A stretch of DNA of 64,000 bases from Sphingomonas kyeonggiensis (GCF_014196745.1 NZ_JACIEH010000001.1:620001-684000); one strand, 5' to 3'. Shown: positions 46,030-55,214, numbered from the stretch's first letter. Notes: generated by a model not told the origin, from the sequence alone. Program-made: numbers and translations.

Positions 46030-46114
46030 GCGGGCGTGGCGGAACTGGTAGACGCGCCAGATTTAGGTTCTGGTATCGAAAGGTGTGGGGGTTCGAGTCC
46101 CTTCGCCCGCACCA
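46030..46114 (+). tRNA. tRNA-Leu (anticodon UAG)
   Basis: An 85-nt tRNA including encoded CCA. Acceptor GCGGGCG pairs with CGCCCGC, the anticodon stem is CCAGA/TCTGG around TTTAGGT with anticodon TAG, the extra arm is long as in class II tRNAs, and the T loop is TTCGAGT. It reads CUN leucine codons with UAG. It lies 71 bp before trigger factor and is probably in the same transcript. Confidence 0.97.
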
Positions 46115-46185
46115 GCATCGCCGCTCGTTTCCCGCGTCACCGGACGCCGCGACTCCTATTCTTGAAGTTTGGAAGCCTGAGAAAA

Positions 46186-47778
46186 ATGCAGACTGTCGAG
46201 ACGTTGAACGAGGGCCTGAAGCGCGCCTACACGCTCAAGATCACTGCCAAGGACATCGACAAGAAGGTCGATGCCGAGGTCAAGCGGGTCGCCCCGCAGG
46301 TGCGCATGCCGGGCTTCCGCCCGGGCAAGGTGCCGGCCAATCTGGTCCGCAAGATGCACGGCGAGGCGATCGCGCAGGACGCGCTCAACAACTCGATCCA
46401 GGAAGGCGTGCAGAAGCTGATCGCCGACCACAAGCTGCGCCCGGCCGTGTCGCCGTCGGTGAGCCTGGAAGGCGAGTATGCGCCCGGCGGCGACGCCGAG
46501 ATCAAGGTCGAGCTGGAAGTCCTGCCGGACGTTCCGACTCCCGCGATCGACGGCCTGAAGCTCGAGCGCCTGACCGTTCCGGTCAGCGAGGACGAAGTGA
46601 ACGAGCAGCTCAAGCAGCTCGCCGGCCAGCAGAAGGCATTCACCGACGCCCCGGCCAAGCACAAGGCCGCCGAGGGCGACCAGGTGACCATGGACTTCGT
46701 CGGCACCGTCGACGGCGTCGCCTTTGACGGCGGCACCGGCGAGGGCATGTCGGTCGAGATCGGTTCGGGCCGCCTGATCCCGGGCTTCGAGGACCAGCTC
46801 GTCGGCGTGAAGACCGGCGACGAGAAGACGATCGACGTCACTTTCCCGGCGGACTACGGCGTCCCTGACCTGGCCGACAAGCCGGCGCAGTTCGCGCTCA
46901 AGATCACCGCGGTGAAGACGGCTGGTGAAACGGTCATCGACGACGATTTCGCCAAGACGCTGGGCCTGCAGAGCCTCGAGCAGCTCACCGGCCTGCTGAA
47001 GGGCCAGCTCGAGCAGCAGCTCAACGGCCTGACCCGCACCTATATGAAGCGCAAGCTGCTCGACCAGCTCGCCGCCGGCCATGACTTCGAGGTTCCGCCC
47101 TCGATGGTCGAGGCCGAGTTCGACCAGATCTGGCACCAGCTCCAGCACGAAGCCGAGCACGAGGCCGACCCGGCCGCTGCCAAGGCCGAGCTGGAAGCCG
47201 AGCGCGAAGACTATGTGAAGATCGCCGAGCGCCGCGTGCGCCTGGGCCTGCTCCTGTCGGAGATCGGCACCGCCAATGGCGTCGAGGTCACCTCGAACGA
47301 GATGAACCAGCTGATCGCCCAGGCTGCTGCCCAGTACAGCCCGAACGATCGCGAGCGCTTCTACCAGTATGTCCGCAACGAGCCGATGGCTGCCGCTCAG
47401 CTGCGCGCGCCGCTGTTCGAGGACAAGGTGGTCGACTTCCTGTTCGACAAGGCCGAGATCTCGGATCGCGAAGTGACCCGCGACGAGCTGGAAGCTGCGA
47501 TCGAGAGCGATGACGGATTCGAAACCGGCACGCACAGCCACGATCACGACAACCACAAGCCGCGCAAGTCGAAGAAGGCCGAGGACGGCGAGGCCAAGGC
47601 CGAGAAGAAGCCGGCCAAGGCCAAGAAGGCCGATGCCGAGCCGGCTGCGGAAGCCGAGGCAGAGCCGGCCAAGAAGCCGGCCGCCAAGAAGGCCGCTGCC
47701 AAGAAGGCGGACGACGCCGAGGCCGAGGCCGAGGCCAAGCCCGCCAAGAAGGCTCCGGCGAAGAAGAAGGCCGACTGA
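46186..47778 (+). CDS. tig: Trigger factor with a long Lys/Ala-rich C-terminal tail
   Basis: A 530-residue ribosome-bound chaperone. The start MQTVETLNEGLKRAYTLKIT and the ribosome-binding loop GFRPGKVP are characteristic, the FKBP-like domain is DQVTMDFVGTVDGVAFDGGT, and the C-terminal helical arms run to about residue 440. Then comes an unusual tail: HSHDHDNHKPRKSKKAE followed by repeated PAKK/AKKA, histone-H1-like, about 85 residues. E. coli Tig lacks it. It could bind RNA, rRNA or acidic partners. Confidence 0.95.
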   Translation: MQTVETLNEGLKRAYTLKITAKDIDKKVDAEVKRVAPQVRMPGFRPGKVPANLVRKMHGEAIAQDALNNSIQEGVQKLIADHKLRPAVSPSVSLEGEYAPGGDAEIKVELEVLPDVPTPAIDGLKLERLTVPVSEDEVNEQLKQLAGQQKAFTDAPAKHKAAEGDQVTMDFVGTVDGVAFDGGTGEGMSVEIGSGRLIPGFEDQLVGVKTGDEKTIDVTFPADYGVPDLADKPAQFALKITAVKTAGETVIDDDFAKTLGLQSLEQLTGLLKGQLEQQLNGLTRTYMKRKLLDQLAAGHDFEVPPSMVEAEFDQIWHQLQHEAEHEADPAAAKAELEAEREDYVKIAERRVRLGLLLSEIGTANGVEVTSNEMNQLIAQAAAQYSPNDRERFYQYVRNEPMAAAQLRAPLFEDKVVDFLFDKAEISDREVTRDELEAAIESDDGFETGTHSHDHDNHKPRKSKKAEDGEAKAEKKPAKAKKADAEPAAEAEAEPAKKPAAKKAAAKKADDAEAEAEAKPAKKAPAKKKAD

Positions 47779-47801
47779 GGCTTTCCACTTCGGACAAGTT
47801 C

Positions 47802-47839
47802 AGGCCCTCGCTCCCCGCGGAGCGGGGGCCTTTGCTTTT
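47802..47839 (+). terminator. Intrinsic terminator of tig
   Basis: AGGCCC-t-CGCTCC, loop ccgc, GGAGCG-g-GGGCCT with TTTGCTTTT. Strong hairpin with a T-rich tail 23 bp after the stop. Confidence 0.85.
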
Positions 47840-47889
47840 GTCCGTAAATTGCAGTCGAAACGCAGCCGTTTCGGCCCTATGGCTGGGGC

Positions 47890-48816
47890 ATGACCATGCC
47901 CAAAGTCGCCGTTCTCCTGCCCTGCTACAATGAAGAAGCCGCGATCGCCCAGACGATCGAGGGCTTCCGCAAGGTGCTGCCGGACGCGGCCATCTACGTC
48001 TATGACAACAACAGCCGCGACCGGACGATCGAAGTCGCCCGTGCCGCCGGTGCCGTGGTCCGCACCGAGCGGATGCAGGGCAAGGGCAATGTCGTCCGCC
48101 GCATGTTCGCGGACATCGAGGCCGACATCTATGTGATGGCCGATGGCGACGCGACCTATGACGCGACCTCCGCGCCGGCGATGGTCGCACGGGTGGCGGA
48201 GGAGGGGCTCGACATGATCGTCGGCACCCGCGTGCACGAGACCGCCGAGGCCTATCGGCGCGGGCACGTCCTCGGCAACCGGATGATGACCGGCATCCTC
48301 GCCAGCCTGTTCGGGCGCAGCTTCACGGACATCTTCTCGGGCTACCGCGTCTTTTCGCGCCGCTTCGTGAAGAGCTTCCCGGTGCTCTCCGCCGGCTTCG
48401 AGATCGAGACCGAGATCAGCGTCCATGCGCTCGAGCTCAAGATGCCCGTAGGGGAAGTGGAGACCCGCTATTTCGCCCGGCTCGAAGGCTCCGAATCGAA
48501 GCTCAACACCTATCGCGACGGCTGGCGCATCCTGAAGACGATCGCGGTGCTCTACCGGATCGAGCGGCCGATGCTGTTCTTCGGCTGGATCGCCGGGCTG
48601 TTCGCGCTGCTGGCGATCGGGATGAGCATCCCGCTGGCGTTCACCTGGTTCGAGACGGGGCTGGTGCCGCGTTTCCCGACGGCGATTCTGGCGACGGGGC
48701 TGATGATCCTCGCCTTCCTCAACCTGTTCACCGGGCTGATCCTCGACACGGTGGTGCGTGGCCGGCGCGAGGTACGGCGGCTGGCCTATCTGGCGCAGCC
48801 CGGGCCGCTCAAATAA
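47890..48816 (+). CDS. GT2 glycosyltransferase, polyprenyl-phosphate sugar transferase type
   Basis: A 308-residue membrane-anchored glycosyltransferase. VAVLLPCYNEEAAIAQTIEG and DNNSRDRTIEVARAAGA are the GT-A core, MADGDATYDATSA holds the metal-binding DxD-like acidic residues, and two C-terminal hydrophobic helices anchor it. It resembles DPM1/GtrB enzymes that charge a polyprenyl phosphate for glycan export. ATG at 47890 or 47896 are equivalent in evidence. Confidence 0.9.
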   Translation: MTMPKVAVLLPCYNEEAAIAQTIEGFRKVLPDAAIYVYDNNSRDRTIEVARAAGAVVRTERMQGKGNVVRRMFADIEADIYVMADGDATYDATSAPAMVARVAEEGLDMIVGTRVHETAEAYRRGHVLGNRMMTGILASLFGRSFTDIFSGYRVFSRRFVKSFPVLSAGFEIETEISVHALELKMPVGEVETRYFARLEGSESKLNTYRDGWRILKTIAVLYRIERPMLFFGWIAGLFALLAIGMSIPLAFTWFETGLVPRFPTAILATGLMILAFLNLFTGLILDTVVRGRREVRRLAYLAQPGPLK

Positions 48817-49132
48817 TCCATTTCCACCGGGGCAATCGCAACCTGTTCCGATGATGCCAGTTCATCGGCCATATTCGTGTGCCTGGTTTTGTCGAGAATG
48901 GGTGTGTTTCAGGATTCGGGCTTAAAGATGGATTTTCATGTTGATATGTTCTCTGGTTTGCGTTGATGATATTGAGCAGAGTTACTTAATTGATACTTAT
49001 GAATATTGTTAGATGAAACGAAAATGAAACCGTGATTACTATTAGGCTACTGTAAACGTAACATTAGTGCCAATTACTGTGCGTAGGGGCGGCCCCGATC
49101 AGGAATAAACCTGAGCTTCAGGGAAACCCCAA
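48817..49132. promoter_or_regulatory. 316-bp AT-rich leader before the second TonB receptor
   Basis: From about 48880 to 49080 the A+T content is far above the surrounding genome and stop codons fill all frames; no gene is credible. CCGATGA-tgccagt-TCATCGG (48848-48868) is a likely hairpin ending the upstream gene. Several TTGATG/TTGATA and TAATTG/TATGAAT boxes occur, consistent with one or more promoters; CCTGAgctTCAGG lies just before the ribosome-binding site AGGGAAA. The region may also hold a small RNA. Confidence 0.45.
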
Positions 49133-51739
49133 ATGCCAAACCTCTCCCGCTTCCGTCTGTCGCTGCTCGCCGGCACGACGCTGCTCGCGCTGTCCGCGAC
49201 GCCCGCGCTGGCGCAGGACAAGACGGCGACGTCGACCGTTGCCTCCGCCGACGCCCAGGACCAGGGCGGTCTGGCCGATATCGTCGTCACGGCGCAGAAG
49301 CGTGAGACCAACCTGCAGCAGACCCCGATCTCGATCTCGGTGCTGAGCAGCGAGAACCTGCAGGACCGCCACGTCCAGAGCCTGTTCAACCTGGCCGACG
49401 GCTCGGTGCCGTCGCTGCGCGTCGCCACGTTCGAGGCGCGCCAGTCGGCGCTGACCATCGGCATCCGCGGCATCGTTCCCTATGACCAGAACCAGACGGC
49501 CCGCGACGGCGGCGTCAGCGTCTATATCGACGGCGTCGCGCTCGGTAAGACCCAGGGCCTCAACGCCGCGCTGTTCGACATCGAGCGCATCGAAGTGCTG
49601 AAGGGCCCGCAGGGCACGCTGTTCGGCCGCAACACCGAAGGCGGCGCGCTGTCGATGGTCACCAAGGCGCCGACCGGCGTGTTCGACGGCCGCGTGACCG
49701 CCGGCGTCGGCAATTACGGCAGCCGCAACGCGGAAGCGCATCTCGACCTGCCGGCCTTCTTCAACATCGCGCTGAAGTTCGACGGCGTGTACCAGCATCA
49801 GGATCCGACGGTGAAGGATCCGCTCGCGGGCTCGACCGGCTGGAACTATTATGATCGCAAGGGCGGCCGCGCCGCCGCGCGCTGGACTCCGGTCGACGGC
49901 CTGACCGCCGACTTCTCGTATGATTACGCGAAGGACGAGAACACCCCGCAGTTCAGCCAGCTGATCAACTACAACCCGAAAAACTACACCGTCGGCACCT
50001 ACACCAACCCGGCGACCGGCGTGGTCGGCAGCCAGCTGTACCTGCCGAGCACCACCGGTGTGGCCACGGCTTGCGGCGGCACCATCAAGGTTGGCGCCAC
50101 CACGCCGATCTGCGTCGCGCCGCGCGCTCCGCTCGTCGGCGTGCACCCGGATCGCCAGTACACCGCCGATGTCGGCGTGCCGCAGCAGCCGAGCGTCGAC
50201 ATCACCCACGGCTTCACGTCGAACCTGAAGTACAAGGTCGCCCCTGGCATCGAGCTGCGCTCGATCACCGCATGGCGCGGCGTCAGCACCGACCAGTGGG
50301 ACAATTCGGGCGGTCCGGAGCGCAGCACCTATGCGCCGAACGCGAACTTCAGCCGCTACAGCCTGTCGTTCCTCGACCAGCACCAGTTCAGCCAGGAATT
50401 CCAGGCGGTGGGCAGCTTCGACCAGTTCGATTTCGTTCTCGGTGCCTATTACTTCACCGAGCACGCGACCGAATATGCAGCGACCCCGCTGAGCAACCAG
50501 TGGAATGCCGCCGGCACGGCCTACACCGTCCGCAGCCCGATCATCGACAGCTCGGTGACCGGCCCGATCAGCTCGGCCAATTCGGGCTACCAGCCCTTCG
50601 CGCCGTCGTGCAACAACACGCTGGCCGCCACCGTGCCGCAGTTCACCAACAGCTGCCAGTTCATCACCCGCGCCAGCAAGGCCTGGGACCACAACTACTC
50701 GGCGTTCGGCAACCTGACCTTCTCGCCGGAAGGCACCGGGCTGCACTTCACCGCCGGCGGCCGCTTCACCAAGGACAAGCGCCACGGCAACCTGTACGTC
50801 GTGAACAACGCGGTGCAGGGCTTCGCCTTCGAGAACAGCATCAACCGCTTCGATCCGATGTTCAACATCGCGTTCGACGCGACGCCGGACATGCACTTCT
50901 ACGCCAAGTACTCGACCGGCTTCCGTGCCGGCGGCGCCAATGACCGGTCGCAGACCTTCAACGCCTTCGGTCCGGAATCGGTGAAGTCGTACGAAGTCGG
51001 CGCGAAGATGGACTTCTTCGACCATCATGCCCGCCTGAACCTGGCCGGCTACATCATGGACCGCAGCAACACGCAGTTCGACTTCGATCTGTTCGACACC
51101 GCGGCGACGGTCACCCTGCCGAACGGCACCACCGTTCCCAATCCGACCAACGGCGCGCACATCGAGCAGACCCAGAATGCCGGCGACACCAAGATCCGCG
51201 GCATCGAGGCCGATCTGACCGTGAAGCCGACCAACGGGCTCACGCTGTCGGCATCCTACGCCTATACCTACTGGAAGGCCCCGTCGGCGGTGAACCCGAT
51301 CACCGGCGGCCTGCCGCAGCAGCTGTACATCGTGTACACGCCGAAGCACGCGGCGTCGGGCGCGATCGACTATACGCTTCCGGTCACCATCGGGGACGGC
51401 GCCAGCCTGCGCCTGCACCTCGATGCCAACTATGCGAGCAGCCAGTACAGCTTCCAGCTCGAGCCGACCAAGACCGATGCGAGCTTCGTCGTGAATGGTC
51501 GCATCGCGCTGGCCGACATCAAGATGAACAACGACGCGGAAGTGACCCTGTCGCTCTGGGCCCGCAACCTGCTCGACAACACCTATATCTATCGCCGGTC
51601 GAACGCGAATTCGTCGCCGGTGCTCAACTACGGTGCCAACGGCGCTCTGGTGTCGACCAACTATGGCGGCATCCTGGGCGACTATGCCAACTTCAACCCG
51701 CCGCGGACCTTCGGCGCGGAAGCCAGCATCAAGTTCTGA
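49133..51739 (+). CDS. TonB-dependent outer-membrane receptor
   Basis: An 868-residue receptor. The signal peptide LSLLAGTTLLALSATPALAQ is followed by TonB-box-like ADIVVTAQKRET near residue 47 and the plug: QQTPISISVLSSENL, VLKGPQGTLFGRNTEGGALS. The barrel ends GAEASIKF with a terminal Phe. It differs from the first receptor in loops and length, so the ligand is probably different. An AT-rich leader precedes it, and a two-component pair lies downstream but convergent. Ligand unknown. Confidence 0.95.
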   Translation: MPNLSRFRLSLLAGTTLLALSATPALAQDKTATSTVASADAQDQGGLADIVVTAQKRETNLQQTPISISVLSSENLQDRHVQSLFNLADGSVPSLRVATFEARQSALTIGIRGIVPYDQNQTARDGGVSVYIDGVALGKTQGLNAALFDIERIEVLKGPQGTLFGRNTEGGALSMVTKAPTGVFDGRVTAGVGNYGSRNAEAHLDLPAFFNIALKFDGVYQHQDPTVKDPLAGSTGWNYYDRKGGRAAARWTPVDGLTADFSYDYAKDENTPQFSQLINYNPKNYTVGTYTNPATGVVGSQLYLPSTTGVATACGGTIKVGATTPICVAPRAPLVGVHPDRQYTADVGVPQQPSVDITHGFTSNLKYKVAPGIELRSITAWRGVSTDQWDNSGGPERSTYAPNANFSRYSLSFLDQHQFSQEFQAVGSFDQFDFVLGAYYFTEHATEYAATPLSNQWNAAGTAYTVRSPIIDSSVTGPISSANSGYQPFAPSCNNTLAATVPQFTNSCQFITRASKAWDHNYSAFGNLTFSPEGTGLHFTAGGRFTKDKRHGNLYVVNNAVQGFAFENSINRFDPMFNIAFDATPDMHFYAKYSTGFRAGGANDRSQTFNAFGPESVKSYEVGAKMDFFDHHARLNLAGYIMDRSNTQFDFDLFDTAATVTLPNGTTVPNPTNGAHIEQTQNAGDTKIRGIEADLTVKPTNGLTLSASYAYTYWKAPSAVNPITGGLPQQLYIVYTPKHAASGAIDYTLPVTIGDGASLRLHLDANYASSQYSFQLEPTKTDASFVVNGRIALADIKMNNDAEVTLSLWARNLLDNTYIYRRSNANSSPVLNYGANGALVSTNYGGILGDYANFNPPRTFGAEASIKF

Positions 51740-51764
51740 CGCCTGGCTTGAAGGGAAATGCGAG

Positions 51765-51800
51765 CGGCCCGGATGGCGACATCCGGGCCGTTTCGTTTTT
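51765..51800 (+). terminator. Intrinsic terminator of the second TonB receptor
   Basis: CGGCCCGGATG, loop gcga, CATCCGGGCCG, then TTTCGTTTTT. Textbook stem and T tail. Confidence 0.9.
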
Positions 51801-51823
51801 GGGGCGCCGGCGTTCGTCCAAGG

Positions 51824-51926
51824 CTTTCCCCGGCGAAGGCCGGGGCCCAGTTCTTGAAAGTCACGCGCCTTGGCGCGTCTTCGACGCGCACTGCTTAGTC
51901 TGGGCCCCGGCCTTCGCCGGGGAAAG
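51824..51926. repeat. Long palindromic element with 27-bp arms
   Basis: Arms 51824-51850 and 51900-51926 are perfect inverted copies (CTTTCCCCGGCGAAGGCCGG... and its mirror). The 49-bp interior contains further small hairpins (GCGCC..GGCGC, GCGCG..CGCGC). It lies between convergent genes and resembles, in design, the GTCATCCCGGCG palindromes elsewhere but in a different sequence. Confidence 0.8.
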
Positions 51927-51946
51927 AAAAAGGGGGCGGGGCAGGG

Positions 51947-53284
51947 CTATTGGGCGATCGGCAGCCGGATGCGTACCGCCAGCCCCGGGGCGTTGTCCGC
52001 CAGTTCCAGCGTCCCGCGATGCAGCGCAGCGATCGCCTGGACCAGAGGCAGGCCCAGCCCGTGCCCGGGGCGGTTGCGGCTGTCCTCGAGCCGGCCGAAG
52101 CGGCGCAGTGCCAGGGCCTGCTCGTCCGGGGCGATGCCGGGGCCATTGTCCGCCACCGTCAGCACCGCCGCATCCCGGTCGCGTGCCACCGAGACCGAGA
52201 TGGTCGAGCCGCCCGGGGTGTGGTTGACCGCGTTCTCGACCAGGTTGACGACGAGCTGGGCGAGCAGCCGCGCATCGCCTTCGATCGGTGCCGGTTCCCA
52301 GGGGCCGAGCTGCAGGACCTGGGCCTTCTCGTCGGCCAGCGCTTCGATCGACTCCGCGGTGCCGGCGACGATCCCGGCAAGGTCGAGCGGGCGGAACATC
52401 GCCCGGCGGTCGCCGCCCTCGACTTCGGTGATGCGCAGGATCGCGGCGAACATTGCCAGTATCTCCTCGCTCTGCGCCAGGGCTTCCTCGGCCTGCGGGC
52501 GCAGCGCGTCGGCGGCGGGTTCGGCGGCGAGGCGGGCAAGCTGGCCGTGCAGGCGGGCGAGGGGGGTGCGCAGATCATGGGCGACGTCGTTCGAGATCTG
52601 CGAGAGGCTGGTCATCAGCGCCTCGATCCGGTCGAGCATGTGGTTGAAGGCCTGGGCCTGGCGGCCGAACGCGGTGCCGGTGCCCTCCACCGGCACGCGG
52701 GCGCGCAGATCGCCATCGACGATCGCCTCCGCCGCGCCGCGCACCGCTTCGATGTTCCGGCGGATCGCCAGGCTGAGCGCGAAGGTGCCCAGGCCGACGA
52801 GCAGCAATATCGCGCCGAAGCCGAGTGCCAGGATGAGCAGGCGCTGCGAATCATGGTCGTCGATCGGCTCGCTTTCCGCCGCCAGCGCCAGCCTCAGCCC
52901 CTCGGGCAATGCGTGGACGAGCGCCCGGCCGCGGGTGAGGCCGGGGATGCCGGCACTCTCGTCGATCGTGGACAGGCCCGCCGGGAAGCCGTGCGCCGGG
53001 GCGATGTTGCCGGCCAGGCGCCTGCCGTTCCGGTCGGTCAGCAGGAAGCCGATGTCGCCGGTGTCGCGCCGCTGCGTGCCCTCGGTGATCCGGTGCATGA
53101 GCAGCGGCTGGTCCGGATCGTCGGCGAGAAGCTCGGCGGCCTCGCTCCGCAGCCTCCTGTCGACCTGGCGGTCGATCGCGCCCAGCAGCGCCAGGTAGAC
53201 CGCGAGGCAGGTGAGCACCGTCGCGAGCGCGATGGCGGTGAGGAAGGCGAACGCGATCGCCCGCAGCGAGCGCGGCGCCGCCAT
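51947..53284 (-). CDS. Sensor histidine kinase
   Basis: A 445-residue kinase with two transmembrane helices (about 10-35 and 148-173) bracketing a periplasmic sensor of about 110 residues. HAMP is next, then the H box DVAHDLRTPLARLHG with His236, N box NLVENAVNHT, G1 DNGPGIAP and G2 GHGLGLPL. The gene follows its response regulator by 3 bp. The sensor region is not recognisable, so the stimulus is unknown. Confidence 0.93.
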   Translation of the reverse strand: MAAPRSLRAIAFAFLTAIALATVLTCLAVYLALLGAIDRQVDRRLRSEAAELLADDPDQPLLMHRITEGTQRRDTGDIGFLLTDRNGRRLAGNIAPAHGFPAGLSTIDESAGIPGLTRGRALVHALPEGLRLALAAESEPIDDHDSQRLLILALGFGAILLLVGLGTFALSLAIRRNIEAVRGAAEAIVDGDLRARVPVEGTGTAFGRQAQAFNHMLDRIEALMTSLSQISNDVAHDLRTPLARLHGQLARLAAEPAADALRPQAEEALAQSEEILAMFAAILRITEVEGGDRRAMFRPLDLAGIVAGTAESIEALADEKAQVLQLGPWEPAPIEGDARLLAQLVVNLVENAVNHTPGGSTISVSVARDRDAAVLTVADNGPGIAPDEQALALRRFGRLEDSRNRPGHGLGLPLVQAIAALHRGTLELADNAPGLAVRIRLPIAQ

Positions 53285-53287
53285 GGC

Positions 53288-54001
53288 TCAGGCCCGGAAC
53301 ATGTAGCCGACGCCGCGCACGGTCACGATCGGATCGGGCAGGCCGGGCAGTTCGAGCCGTTGGCGCAAGCGCCGGATATAGGCATCGACGATGTTGGTGG
53401 TGGGGACGAAGTCATAGCCCCAGACGCGCTCGAGAAGCAGCGGCCGGGTGAGCACGGTGCCCGCCTCGCGGACCAGCTCGGCGAGCAGCTTGATCTCGGT
53501 CTTGTGCATCTCGACCGGCTGGCCGGCGCGGGTGACGCGGTGGCGCGACAGGCTGACCGTCACGTCGCCGGCGCTGATCGTGGCGCTGTCGGCGGTGCTC
53601 GCCTGGCGGCGGCGGAGCAGGGCGCGGATGCGCGCGTGGAGCTCGTCGATCTCGAACGGCTTGACGAGATAGTCGTCGGCGCCGGCCTCCAGCCCCTCGA
53701 TCCGCTCGGGCAGGCGGCCGAGCGCGGTCAGCAGGATGACCGGGGTCATCACTTCCTGCTCGCGCAGCCAGCGCAGCACATCGACGCCGTCGACAAAGGG
53801 AAGCATCCGGTCGAGGATCATGATGTCGAACGGATCGTCCCCGACCGCGGCGATCGCTGCCCGTCCGTCGGCAACCGATTGCACTGCATAGCCGCGCTGT
53901 TCGAGCTGCTCGGCCAGCAGGCGGCGCAGCGGCTCGTCATCCTCGACCAGGAGGACGCGTACGGGTTCTTCGAGGGGGGATTGGCTGCTCAAGGTTCGCA
54001 T
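53288..54001 (-). CDS. OmpR-family response regulator
   Basis: A 237-residue regulator: receiver domain with phospho-acceptor Asp64 in DIMILDRMLPFVDG, conserved Lys in DYLVKPFEIDELHARI, and an OmpR winged HTH (TRPLLLERVWGYDF, NIVDAYIRRLRQRLELPG). It controls genes with the kinase downstream, with 3 bp between them. Start ATG 54001 is accepted, though the Shine-Dalgarno (AAAGGGAG) is about 14 bp away, which is longer than usual. Confidence 0.93.
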   Translation of the reverse strand: MRTLSSQSPLEEPVRVLLVEDDEPLRRLLAEQLEQRGYAVQSVADGRAAIAAVGDDPFDIMILDRMLPFVDGVDVLRWLREQEVMTPVILLTALGRLPERIEGLEAGADDYLVKPFEIDELHARIRALLRRRQASTADSATISAGDVTVSLSRHRVTRAGQPVEMHKTEIKLLAELVREAGTVLTRPLLLERVWGYDFVPTTNIVDAYIRRLRQRLELPGLPDPIVTVRGVGYMFRA

Positions 54002-54059
54002 CCGCGCGGGGTTCGTCTCCCTTTAGGGAGCCGCGCTGCAAAGGTCGATGCGAAAGCGC

Positions 54060-55097
54060 TCAGCGGGTGCCCTCGATCAGTCCCAGCTCGATCAGGCTGT
54101 GCGCGGTGGCGAGGATGGCTTCCTCGTTGCTGCGCGGCTGCCAGCCGAGCAGCGTGCGCGCCTTGGCGTTGCTGGCGTTGGAGCGGATGCCGAGCCGGGG
54201 CGCCGCCTCGCGCGCCATCGGGTTGAACAGCGCCATGATCCGCACGACCCAGCTGGGCACGCGGCGGCGGGTGATCCGCGCGCCAACCGGGCCCAGCCCG
54301 GTGCGCAGCACGTCCGCCATCTCGGGGATCGACATCGCCTTGCCCGCCACGGCGAGGAAGCGCTCGCCCGCGGCATCGGGATGCGTCATCGCCGCGATCT
54401 GCAGGCTCGCCACGTCGCGGACATCGACCACGCCGAACCACAGGTCGGGCAGGCCGGGCATCCTGCCTTCGATCATCGACTTGACCAGCCAGATCGACGT
54501 GGAGAGATCGTCGTTGAGCGCCGGGCCGAAGATGCCGACGGGGTTGACCACCGCCAGCTCCATGCCGTTGGCCTCGGCCGCGACGAAGTCCCAGGCCGCG
54601 CGCTCGGCGAGAGTCTTGGATTTCATGTAGGGCTGGACTGCCGGGCCGTTCACGTCGGTCCAGTCGGCCTCGGTATAGTCGCTGTGGCGCTGGCCATGCC
54701 CATAGCCGATCGCGGCGAAGCTGGAGGTGACGACGACGCGCTTCACGCCTGCGTCGCGCGCGGCACGCAGCACCCGCAGCGTGCCGTTCACCGCCGGGCG
54801 GATCAGCTCCTGCTCGTCCTCGGGCTGGCTCTGGGGGAAGGGGGAGGCGACGTGCTGGACATGGTCGCAGCCGGCGACCGCGGCGGCCCAGCCGTCGTCC
54901 TTCTCCAGATCGGCGGCGAAGAAGCTCAGGCGGCCGGTATCGGCGCCTGCCTTTTCCAGCGTCGCGCGTACCTCCGCCTCGCGGGCGAGGGTGCGGACGG
55001 TGGTGCGCACAATGTGCCCCGCCGCGAGCAGCTGGAGGATGACATGGCTGCCCACGAAGCCGGAGCCGCCGGTGACCAGGATCGTATGTGTCGTCAT
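54060..55097 (-). CDS. NAD(P)-dependent epimerase/aldehyde reductase-like (extended SDR)
   Basis: A 345-residue extended short-chain reductase. TGGSGFVGSHVILQLLAAGH is the nucleotide motif, VTSSFAAIGYGHG and YMKSKTLAE supply the Ser and YxxxK active site, and NPVGIFGPAL is a typical substrate segment. The closest functional type is dihydroflavonol reductase/aldehyde reductase, with unknown substrate here. It is divergent from clpP. Confidence 0.9.
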   Translation of the reverse strand: MTTHTILVTGGSGFVGSHVILQLLAAGHIVRTTVRTLAREAEVRATLEKAGADTGRLSFFAADLEKDDGWAAAVAGCDHVQHVASPFPQSQPEDEQELIRPAVNGTLRVLRAARDAGVKRVVVTSSFAAIGYGHGQRHSDYTEADWTDVNGPAVQPYMKSKTLAERAAWDFVAAEANGMELAVVNPVGIFGPALNDDLSTSIWLVKSMIEGRMPGLPDLWFGVVDVRDVASLQIAAMTHPDAAGERFLAVAGKAMSIPEMADVLRTGLGPVGARITRRRVPSWVVRIMALFNPMAREAAPRLGIRSNASNAKARTLLGWQPRSNEEAILATAHSLIELGLIEGTR

Positions 55098-55120
55098 CGG
55101 GCCATCATGCGGCGGCCCCG

Positions 55121-55142
55121 TTGCAGCTGCAAGGCAATGCAG
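55121..55142. promoter_or_regulatory. Overlapping palindromes between the SDR gene and clpP
   Basis: TTGCAGCTGCAA (55121-55132) is a perfect 12-bp palindrome and CTGCA-aggcaa-TGCAG overlaps it. They lie 24 bp upstream of the minus-strand SDR start. CTGC..GCAG symmetry resembles PhaR-type sites; the binding protein is unknown. Confidence 0.35.
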
Positions 55143-55184
55143 CCGCGCCGCGGAAGGCCTTGTCGAGGCTAACCATAACCAAGG

Positions 55185-55214
55185 CTTGAACTCCGCACGC
55201 CGAGCGCCGATGTT
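55185..55214 (+). promoter_or_regulatory. Possible heat-shock-type promoter of clpP
   Basis: CTTGAA (55185-55190) and CCGATGTT (55207-55214) are 16 bp apart, similar to RpoH promoters (CTTGAA, CCCCATNT) although the -10 box is weak. A heat-shock origin would suit clpP-clpX. Confidence 0.3.

Noticed and set aside
48817..49132. AT-rich leader considered as a cobalamin or TPP riboswitch
   Set aside because: I see none of the conserved boxes of these aptamers; only simple hairpins and promoter-like words.
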